DNA of 5,754 nucleotides from Tissierellia bacterium (GTDB lineage Bacteria > Bacillota_A > Clostridia > Tissierellales > Peptoniphilaceae). The notes beneath the pieces were generated by a model. It was not told the DNA's origin, did not search any database, and worked only from the letters and a program-made list of their open reading frames with translations. Each line of letters begins with the position of its first letter. Position 1 is the first letter of the stretch. Made by a program: the position numbers and the translations under genes. The stretch covers positions 1-5,754 of the forward strand of contig JAAYEN010000042.1 of assembly GCA_012728775.1 (NCBI GenBank), written 5' to 3'. Below are positions 1-5,063 of the stretch, in pieces.

Positions 1-55
1 CAATTAACATCCTTGCTATCTTACTTCTGTTTGTCTCTGGTCTTTTCCTTGCCAT
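1..55 (-). CDS. N-terminal start of an unidentified protein, cut by the left edge
   Basis: Only the first 18 codons are visible, reading leftwards from an ATG at 55-53 and running open off the window edge. They translate to MARKRPETNRSKIARMLI. The start is supported by a textbook Shine-Dalgarno sequence, AGGAGG at 68-63, seven bases before the ATG. The first 15 residues are strongly basic and polar (R3, K4, R5, R10, K12, R15), and the sequence turns hydrophobic at M16-L17-I18. This would fit a cytoplasmic tail before a membrane anchor, as in bitopic cell-envelope proteins, but 18 residues cannot identify a family and I assign no function. It lies downstream of hslO in the same orientation, separated by 91 bases holding two hairpins, so it may be a separate or attenuated transcription unit. 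Its SD is buried in the hairpin at 61-100. I am fairly sure that it is a gene start and do not know what it encodes. Confidence 0.6.
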   Translation of the reverse strand, partial: MARKRPETNRSKIARMLI

Positions 56-100
56 AAAAATTCCTCCTGATTAAGTTTATTGTATCTTAATCAGGAGGAA
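56..100 (-). terminator. Perfect 15-bp hairpin plus T5, terminator-like, containing the next gene's SD
   Basis: Bases 61-75 (TTCCTCCTGATTAAG) and 86-100 are exact reverse complements around a 10-base loop (76-85). Read on the minus strand the hairpin is followed at once by TTTTT (60-56), the form of an intrinsic terminator for the methyltransferase-hslO transcript. The plus direction has no T-tract after it. The stem is only moderately GC-rich (6 of 15 pairs) and the T-tract is short, so termination may be partial. The 3' arm on the minus strand also carries AGGAGG, the ribosome binding site of the gene starting at 55, and the 5' arm carries its complement CCTCCT. The element may therefore be a terminator, a translation-blocking hairpin, or both. 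Confidence 0.6.
63..68 (-). promoter_or_regulatory. Shine-Dalgarno AGGAGG of the left-edge gene, inside a stem
   Basis: AGGAGG on the minus strand lies seven bases before the ATG at 55-53, an ideal spacing that fixes the start. It is unusual because all six bases are paired in the hairpin at 61-100 whenever the RNA begins upstream of base 100. Confidence 0.65.
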
Positions 101-101
101 C

Positions 102-130
102 TTCATACACAAATTATTTTACAGTCTCAA
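102..130 (-). promoter_or_regulatory. Possible weak promoter upstream of the left-edge gene
   Basis: On the minus strand TTGAGA (130-125, 5 of 6 to the -35 consensus) is followed after 17 bases by TATGAA (107-102, 4 of 6 to the -10 consensus). Initiation would fall near 95, inside the 5' arm of the hairpin at 61-100, shortening the stem. A TACAAT hexamer in the hairpin loop (84-79) is an alternative -10 but lacks a convincing -35. AT-rich DNA yields such matches by chance, so this is tentative. Confidence 0.25.
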
Positions 131-132
131 AT

Positions 133-163
133 ATCACACCAGTGAATCATTCATTGGTGTGAT
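133..163. repeat. Inverted repeat centred on the hslO stop codon
   Basis: ATCACACCA (133-141) pairs exactly with TGGTGTGAT (155-163). After one mismatch position (142/154), TGAA (143-146) pairs with TTCA (150-153). The three-base loop at 147-149 is exactly the hslO stop codon (TGA on the minus strand). Read on the plus strand, position 142/154 becomes a G-U pair and the stem is followed by TTTCTTTT, a terminator form. Read on the minus strand, the direction of hslO, there is an A-C mismatch and only a poor T-run (ATTTGAG), so it is more likely a 3'-end stability or weak pausing structure than an efficient hslO terminator. Confidence 0.55.
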
Positions 164-1046
164 TTTCTTTTACTTCTATTAATATTTCTTCTAATTCTTC
201 CTTTGTAATTTGATACTGCTCATTGCAAAACTGACATACAACTTCCGCTTTGCCATCTTCTTCTAGAATTGATTCTATTTCCTCAATTCCTATTGTCTTT
301 AACATTTCTATAGTTCTTTCTCTTGAGCAATTACATTTCCATTCTATTTCTGATTTTTCTAATACTTCTAATTCAAAGTCTTCTAATAAATGTGTTAATA
401 ATTCTTGAAAATCTTCATAGTCTTTCATTAAATCAGTAACATTTGGTTTTGATGTTATTGATTTTTCAAGTTTAGTTATATCTTCATCATTTACATCTGG
501 CAATAATTGTATTAAATATCCACCTGAGTTAATTATTGAAAGATCTGTATCTACTAAAACTCCCAATGCAACAGCTGTGTTTACTTGTTCAGAGGTTAAA
601 TAATAATTTGCAATGTCTTCTGCTATTTCTCCACTAATTATTTGAGACTGCCCTACATAAGGTTCTTTCATTCCCAAATCCATAATAGTTTTTACATAGC
701 CAATATTTCCAACAATACCTGCTACATCTAATTTATTGTTTCTATTAGAGGGCAAATCAGCTTTGGGATTATCTATATAACCTTTTATTTCGCCCTTATT
801 ATTAGCTGATACTAAAATATTTCCTCCCAGCCCATTTCCAGAAATTATTAATGTTAATGAATCATCTGGATTCTTTAACTGAGTGCTCATTAATGCGCCT
901 GCAGTAAGAGCTCTACCTAGTGCTGCAGATGCACTTGCTGAAGTTTCATGGGCATTTCTAGCACTATTTACTAATTCAGTGGTTTTTGCACCAACAAATT
1001 TAAATTTCCCATTTTTTTCAATACCTCTAATTATATAATCTGACAT
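147..1046 (-). CDS. hslO: Hsp33, redox-regulated cytoplasmic holdase chaperone
   Basis: This 299-residue protein matches Hsp33 in full length (usual length about 290). Hsp33 is a cytoplasmic ATP-independent chaperone. Under oxidative stress its zinc-binding cysteines form disulfides, the C-terminal region unfolds and the protein holds unfolding clients. Visible features are the family-typical start MSDYIIRGI, the motif around residues 30-50 (ARNAHETSASASAALGRAL), the glycine-rich GNGLGGNILV segment at about 70-79, and the C-terminal zinc switch with C238-x-C240 and C271-x-x-C274. All four redox cysteines are present, so it should be functional. A long acidic helical linker (about 205-235) precedes the zinc domain. 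The ATG at 1046-1044 follows the methyltransferase stop by one base. Its SD (AAAGGGGA, about 1058-1051) lies within the last methyltransferase codons, implying translational coupling. Transcription probably comes from the promoter at 1815-1842. A hairpin lies over the stop codon. Confidence 0.96.
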   Translation of the reverse strand: MSDYIIRGIEKNGKFKFVGAKTTELVNSARNAHETSASASAALGRALTAGALMSTQLKNPDDSLTLIISGNGLGGNILVSANNKGEIKGYIDNPKADLPSNRNNKLDVAGIVGNIGYVKTIMDLGMKEPYVGQSQIISGEIAEDIANYYLTSEQVNTAVALGVLVDTDLSIINSGGYLIQLLPDVNDEDITKLEKSITSKPNVTDLMKDYEDFQELLTHLLEDFELEVLEKSEIEWKCNCSRERTIEMLKTIGIEEIESILEEDGKAEVVCQFCNEQYQITKEELEEILIEVKENHTNE

Positions 1047-1047
1047 T

Positions 1048-1788
1048 TTATTCCCCTTTCTTGTATGCTACAAAAGAAATTCTTAAAGAGTTTTCATTAA
1101 TATTTTTAAAACTAAAATCGTCATATAGTTCAACTTTATCGAATCCGACTTCTTTTAATATATCTTTAATTTTAATTTCATCATATGCTTTTTCAGAATG
1201 AATTTCACTGAATCTGTCATATCTTTCATCATTTCCTTTAATAAAAAAAGTCAATAAATAGTCATTAATCCTGGTCTTATCATCATAATTCCCTTGCCAA
1301 ATATAAACGACATCGTCGACTTCATCAGTGAAAATGTTATTACCAATAAATTTTTCGATTTTATACTTACTATTAATATCAAAAATAAATAAAGAATTAT
1401 TTTTTAAATGATCATATGTCAGTTGAAATACCTTTTTAATGTCTTCCTCTTTGTGTAGGTAATTAATTACATCAAGACTAGCAATGCATAAATCAAATCT
1501 TTTATTGAAGCAAAAATTCCTAATATCCATATTAAACATCGATATATTTCTTCTTCCTTGAAATTTTGATCTAGCGACACTAAGCATTTCATCTGAAATA
1601 TCAATAGCAAATATATTATACCCAATAAATTTTTCCGTAATATTTCCAGTTCCAGAACCTAATTCCAAAATATCTCTTACTTGTATATCATATCTTTCTA
1701 TTATTTCTTTATAAAATTTTGCAATTTCATCGTAGTCTACATCGTAAACCAATTCATCATATTTATTAGCTAGTAAATTATATTTCAT
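1048..1788 (-). CDS. Class I SAM-dependent methyltransferase, substrate unknown
   Basis: The protein is a 246-residue Rossmann-fold methyltransferase. It opens with a signature seen in small clostridial methyltransferases (YDELVYDVDY near residues 10-19). SAM-binding motif I is ILELGSGTG (about 40-48). The acidic ribose-contact residue is in AIDIS (D63), MDIRNF follows at about 87-92, and motif IV lies in FDLCIASLDVINYL (about 98-111). The C-terminal strand RISFVAYKKG is typical of the group. The methyl acceptor cannot be told from sequence. I chose the ATG at 1788-1786 because AAGGTGA lies just upstream (1799-1793). An in-frame ATG at 1803-1801 would add five residues (MKGEI), but it has no SD and would sit about 5 bases from the predicted transcription start. 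The gene is first in an operon with hslO, whose start is one base after its stop. I recall similar methyltransferase-hslO pairs in other Firmicutes, but did not check this. Confidence 0.9.
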   Translation of the reverse strand: MKYNLLANKYDELVYDVDYDEIAKFYKEIIERYDIQVRDILELGSGTGNITEKFIGYNIFAIDISDEMLSVARSKFQGRRNISMFNMDIRNFCFNKRFDLCIASLDVINYLHKEEDIKKVFQLTYDHLKNNSLFIFDINSKYKIEKFIGNNIFTDEVDDVVYIWQGNYDDKTRINDYLLTFFIKGNDERYDRFSEIHSEKAYDEIKIKDILKEVGFDKVELYDDFSFKNINENSLRISFVAYKKGE

Positions 1789-1792
1789 TATT

Positions 1793-1799
1793 TCACCTT
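1793..1799 (-). promoter_or_regulatory. Ribosome binding site deciding the methyltransferase start
   Basis: AAGGTGA on the minus strand precedes the ATG at 1788-1786 by four bases. The upstream in-frame ATG at 1803 has only AT-rich sequence before it, so this site favours the shorter protein. Confidence 0.7.
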
Positions 1800-1814
1800 T
1801 CATTTTGTAACTTA

Positions 1815-1842
1815 ATTATATATTATTGTGATATAATTTCAA
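1815..1842 (-). promoter_or_regulatory. SigmaA-type promoter of the methyltransferase-hslO operon
   Basis: On the minus strand TTGAAA (1842-1837, 5 of 6 to TTGACA) is followed after 16 bases by a perfect TATAAT (1820-1815). Transcription would begin near 1808, giving a leader of about 20 bases before the ATG at 1788. The promoter covers the divergent promoter of the DUF4364 gene, so the two probably exclude each other. Confidence 0.7.
1829..1837 (+). promoter_or_regulatory. Extended -10 promoter of the DUF4364 gene
   Basis: TGATATAAT at 1829-1837 is a perfect extended -10 element (TG, one base, TATAAT). The position for a -35 box 17 bases upstream (1809-1814, AACTTA) is a poor match, which is common for extended -10 promoters. 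Transcription would start around 1843-1845, right at the SD, giving a very short leader of about 10 bases. Confidence 0.65.
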
Positions 1843-1843
1843 T

Positions 1844-1850
1844 GGGAGGA
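1844..1850 (+). promoter_or_regulatory. Ribosome binding site of the DUF4364 gene
   Basis: GGGAGGA lies four bases before the ATG at 1855 and fixes that start. By the promoter prediction it sits almost at the 5' end of the mRNA. Confidence 0.8.
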
Positions 1851-1854
1851 ATAT

Positions 1855-2367
1855 ATGGATAATTCATTTCATTCAAAAATTGCAAAAGAAAAACTTATGA
1901 TATTGTATATTATAAAAAAATCTGAATTTACTATGACATATAATAATTTATCTAATTTGATTTTAGAATACGAATTAATGAATTATTTTGAATTTGTCGA
2001 ATATTTTAGCGAATTAAGTTCATCAAACTTTATTGAAAAATGGCAAGGACCTGAAGTTAAGTTAACTGATTTTGCTATACAAGCCTTAGAATTATTAGAA
2101 GAAACCATAGATAAAGATGTAAAAGAATTAATTGACGATATTTTTTCTTTAGATTCAAAATCTATAGATTTAAAAGAGTTTCAAATTGTGCCTTTAGCAA
2201 ATGGTAAATGTATTGTTCAATTAACGATTACAAGAGATTTAGATGAATATTTTTCTATGAGTTTCACTGCAGATAATATAGAAGATGCCAAAAAAATTGA
2301 AAGATCTTGGTCTAACAAAAACAAATCATTATATCGAGAAATAGTAAATATAATAAAAGAAGCATAG
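1855..2367 (+). CDS. DUF4364 family protein, probable winged-helix, function unknown
   Basis: This 170-residue protein resembles the DUF4364 family, conserved small proteins of Clostridia and relatives with no established role. The N-terminal half looks like a winged helix. A helix KEKLMILYIIKKSEF (about 11-25) is followed by MTYNNLSNLILEYELMNYFEFVEYFSEL (about 27-54, the helix-turn-helix-like part), then a short wing with EVKLTDFAIQALELLEE (about 67-83), like the 'LT..G...L' end of many winged-helix regulators. The C-terminal half (about 105-140) appears to be a beta-rich domain, ending in a helix rich in K and E. There is no signal peptide, membrane segment or cysteine cluster, so it should be cytoplasmic. 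It is transcribed alone, divergent from the methyltransferase-hslO operon through interlocked promoters, and convergent with valS through a shared terminator. A DNA-binding regulatory role is plausible from fold and context but is inference. The family call is from memory of motifs, not a search. Confidence 0.85.
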   Translation: MDNSFHSKIAKEKLMILYIIKKSEFTMTYNNLSNLILEYELMNYFEFVEYFSELSSSNFIEKWQGPEVKLTDFAIQALELLEETIDKDVKELIDDIFSLDSKSIDLKEFQIVPLANGKCIVQLTITRDLDEYFSMSFTADNIEDAKKIERSWSNKNKSLYREIVNIIKEA

Positions 2368-2400
2368 CAAATGTTATATTTGGTTTATGCTTCTTCTTTT
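2357..2400. terminator. Bidirectional terminator between the DUF4364 gene and valS
   Basis: AAGAAGCATA (2357-2366) pairs perfectly with TATGCTTCTT (2386-2395). Inside it a second small stem, CAAAT (2368-2372) with ATTTG (2378-2382), closes a five-base loop. On the plus strand it is followed by CTTTTATTT. On the minus strand it is followed by the T-rich run TTATTATATTT. The 5' arm overlaps the last three codons and the stop of the DUF4364 gene, and the other side ends three bases from the valS stop. It therefore serves both convergent genes. Confidence 0.8.
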
Positions 2401-2402
2401 AT

Positions 2403-5036
2403 TTACTTACTTATTTTTTCAATCTGTTCTTCTAGATGCTTCAGTTGAACTAAAAATGTTTCTTTCTTTTCTCTCTCTTCATTAATTAATTTCTCAGGAG
2501 CTTTATTTACAAAACCTTCATTAGATAATTTAGAGTTTACTCTATCAATTTCTGATAATACTTTATCCTTTTCTTTATTCAGTCTAATTAACTCTTTCTC
2601 CTTGTCAATTAATTCTTCCATTGGCAAAAATATTTCAGTTTTTCCAACTAATAAAGTAATATAATCTTCAGGATTGATTGTGGTTTTATCTATAAATTCA
2701 ACAGAATTAGAGTGTCCCAATGACATAATTTTATTTACATTATTGGAGATGGATTTATTGGAAAAATCATCATCAGAATGATATAAAGTATTGGTTCTAG
2801 TTTTATTAGGAATATTCATTTCTCCTCTAAGCACCCTGATGCTTCGAATCACATCTTTTACATATTCAAACTCAGAAAATATTTCTGGGAATTCAAATTC
2901 AGTTCTAGCCTTTGGCCATTGAGAAATTATCAAAGCTTCTTCTCTATCGGGAAGATGTTGATAAATTTCTTCTGTTATATAAGGCATTATTGGATGTAAG
3001 AGCTTTAAATTTGCTTTTAACACATATAATAATATATTAATCGCGTCATTTTTTGTATTAAAATCATCAGAATAAAGTCTAGGCTTGATGATTTCTAGAT
3101 ACCAATCACAAAATTCATTCCATATAAATTCATAAATTTCATCAGAGTAAAGACCTATTTCAAACTTATTTAATTTATCATCTATGCTTTTTATTCTTTG
3201 GTTTAAATTATGCAATATCCATTTGTCTTCTGGGAGCAAATCTATATTATTAATATCTTTAATCTCTAAATTTTCATCTACATTCATCAATACCAATCTA
3301 GAGGCATTCCATAATTTATTGGCAAAGTTTCTAGATGACTCAACCTTGGTGTCAAAATATCTCAAGTCATTTCCTGGTGCATTTCCATTAACCAAGAAAA
3401 ATCTCAAAGCATCTGCTCCATACTTTTCTATTACATCTAGTGGATCCACGCCATTATCCAGAGATTTACTCATTTTTCTACCTAGCTCATCCCTAACTAT
3501 ACCTGTAATTAATACGTTTTTAAAAGGAACTTTGCCCGTATGTTCAATAGCTGAAAAAACCATTCTAACTACCCAAAAGAATATAATATCATAGCCAGTT
3601 ACTAATACATCCGTTGGATAGAAATACTTATAATCTTCTGTTTCTTCAGGCCATCCTAATATAGAAAACGGCCATAATGCAGATGAAAACCAAGTATCGA
3701 GTGTATCTTCATCTTGTGTATAAGTAATTCCTGGTTCGTTTTTCGGTGGTGTAGCAGAAACTATAAACTCTTCTGTACCATTAATATAATAAACGGGAAG
3801 TCTATGTCCCCACCACAATTGTCTAGAAATATTCCAATCTTGAATGTTTTCAAGCCAAGATTCATAAATCTTACCAAAACGGTCAGGAACAAATTCAGGA
3901 GAATTGTTTTCTCTATATTCTTTCAAAGTAGCTTCAGCCATTTCTTTCATTTTGACAAACCATTGTTTAGAAATTAAAGGTTCTATTACTGTATTGCATC
4001 TAGCACAATGTCCTACTGAATTATCTCTTTCTTCAATCTTTTCCAAAAGTCCAAGTTCGTCAAAATCTTCAATTATTTTTTTTCTCGCCTCATATCTGCT
4101 AAGACCTGCATACCGTCCACCATTTTCATTAATTTTGGCTACTTCATCTAAAATTATACATTGCCCCAAGTTATGTCTTTTACCTACTTCAAAATCATTA
4201 GGGTCGTGGGATGGAGTAATTTTAACTGCTCCTGTACCAAATTCCACATCTACATAGTCATCTGCAATAATTGGTATTTCTCTATTTAATAGTGGAAGTA
4301 GTACCGCTTCTCCGACTAAATGAGAGTATCTTTCATCATTAGGATTTACTGCAACTGCTAAATCTCCTAAGATAGTTTCTGGTCTAGTAGTAGCAATTGT
4401 AATAAACTCATCTTTATTAACGATTGGATATTTAAAATACCAAATTTTACTTTTTGTATCTTCATGATCTACTTCTGCATCAGAAATACTTGTTTTACAG
4501 TCAGGGCACCAATTAATAATTCGATTACCTCTATAAATTAATCCCTTATTATATAATTTTACAAATACATCAATTACAGCCTTGGACAAATCTTCATCTA
4601 ATGTGAATCTTTCTCTGCTCCAATCACATGAAAAACCCATTTTCATCAACTGATTTTTAATGTTTCCACCATATTTTTCAGTCCAATCCCACGCTTCTTC
4701 TAAAAACTTGTCTCGGCCTAGTTCTTCTTTTGTAAATCCTTCACTTCTTATTTTATTAACTACTCTAGATTCAGTAGAAATACTTGCATGGTCTGTTCCA
4801 GGCACCCATAAAGCAGAATATCCGTCCATTCTTTTCCATCTAGTTAATATGTCTTGAATTACATACATTGCATGACCTAAATGTAGATTACCAGTTACAT
4901 TAGGTGGTGGCATTGCAATAGTAAAAGGTTTTTTATTTTCATCTATTTCAGCTTTAAAATAATCATTTTCCATCCAAAAATCGTATAACCTTTCTTCAAA
5001 ATCTTTTGGATTATACGTTTTTGCTAAATTCTCCAT
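2403..5036 (-). CDS. valS: Valyl-tRNA synthetase (ValRS)
   Basis: This complete 877-residue class Ia synthetase charges tRNA-Val with valine in the cytoplasm and is essential for translation. The catalytic signature HLGH (52-55, in PPPNVTGNLHLGH) and the KMSKS loop (521-525) are both present. Two zinc-knuckle-like CxxC pairs are visible (C177/C180 and C344/C347), flanking the CP1 editing domain that clears mischarged tRNA. Editing motifs are TTRPET (216-221) and GTGAVKITPSHDPNDFEVG (267-285). The anticodon-binding helical domain spans about 605-755. The C-terminus (about 807-876) is the ValRS-typical coiled coil with repeated K/E/L heptads. Length is normal for bacterial ValRS (about 880). 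The ATG at 5036-5034 has AGGAGG (5046-5041) four bases upstream. The gene follows trpS by 27 bases with no terminator or T-box between, so it is probably cotranscribed. It ends at the terminator shared with the convergent gene. No frameshift or missing motif is visible. Confidence 0.98.
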   Translation of the reverse strand: MENLAKTYNPKDFEERLYDFWMENDYFKAEIDENKKPFTIAMPPPNVTGNLHLGHAMYVIQDILTRWKRMDGYSALWVPGTDHASISTESRVVNKIRSEGFTKEELGRDKFLEEAWDWTEKYGGNIKNQLMKMGFSCDWSRERFTLDEDLSKAVIDVFVKLYNKGLIYRGNRIINWCPDCKTSISDAEVDHEDTKSKIWYFKYPIVNKDEFITIATTRPETILGDLAVAVNPNDERYSHLVGEAVLLPLLNREIPIIADDYVDVEFGTGAVKITPSHDPNDFEVGKRHNLGQCIILDEVAKINENGGRYAGLSRYEARKKIIEDFDELGLLEKIEERDNSVGHCARCNTVIEPLISKQWFVKMKEMAEATLKEYRENNSPEFVPDRFGKIYESWLENIQDWNISRQLWWGHRLPVYYINGTEEFIVSATPPKNEPGITYTQDEDTLDTWFSSALWPFSILGWPEETEDYKYFYPTDVLVTGYDIIFFWVVRMVFSAIEHTGKVPFKNVLITGIVRDELGRKMSKSLDNGVDPLDVIEKYGADALRFFLVNGNAPGNDLRYFDTKVESSRNFANKLWNASRLVLMNVDENLEIKDINNIDLLPEDKWILHNLNQRIKSIDDKLNKFEIGLYSDEIYEFIWNEFCDWYLEIIKPRLYSDDFNTKNDAINILLYVLKANLKLLHPIMPYITEEIYQHLPDREEALIISQWPKARTEFEFPEIFSEFEYVKDVIRSIRVLRGEMNIPNKTRTNTLYHSDDDFSNKSISNNVNKIMSLGHSNSVEFIDKTTINPEDYITLLVGKTEIFLPMEELIDKEKELIRLNKEKDKVLSEIDRVNSKLSNEGFVNKAPEKLINEEREKKETFLVQLKHLEEQIEKISK

Positions 5037-5040
5037 ATAT

Positions 5041-5046
5041 CCTCCT
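5041..5046 (-). promoter_or_regulatory. Ribosome binding site of valS
   Basis: AGGAGG on the minus strand lies four bases before the valS ATG and within the 27-base trpS-valS gap. The gap has no room for a separate promoter plus T-box leader, so valS expression should depend on the upstream transcript. Confidence 0.75.
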
Positions 5047-5063
5047 TATAAATTTATAGATAG

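Noticed and set aside
1789..1803. ATG at 1803-1801 as the methyltransferase start
   Set aside because: It lacks an SD and would sit about 5 bases from the predicted transcription start, while the ATG at 1788 has AAGGTGA just upstream. It is kept only as an alternative.
4783..4800. GTDHASIST in ValRS instead of the commoner GTDHAGIATQ
   Set aside because: I recall an A-S variant of this motif in clostridial-type ValRS, and all other catalytic motifs are intact, so it looks like lineage variation and not a functional change.
3184..4857. Several open stretches on the plus strand opposite valS (3184-3594, 3714-3977, 3904-4257, 4660-4857)
   Set aside because: They lie wholly antisense to a well-conserved valS, overlap each other, have no convincing ribosome binding site and give compositionally odd, serine- and leucine-rich translations. 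They are shadows of the real gene.
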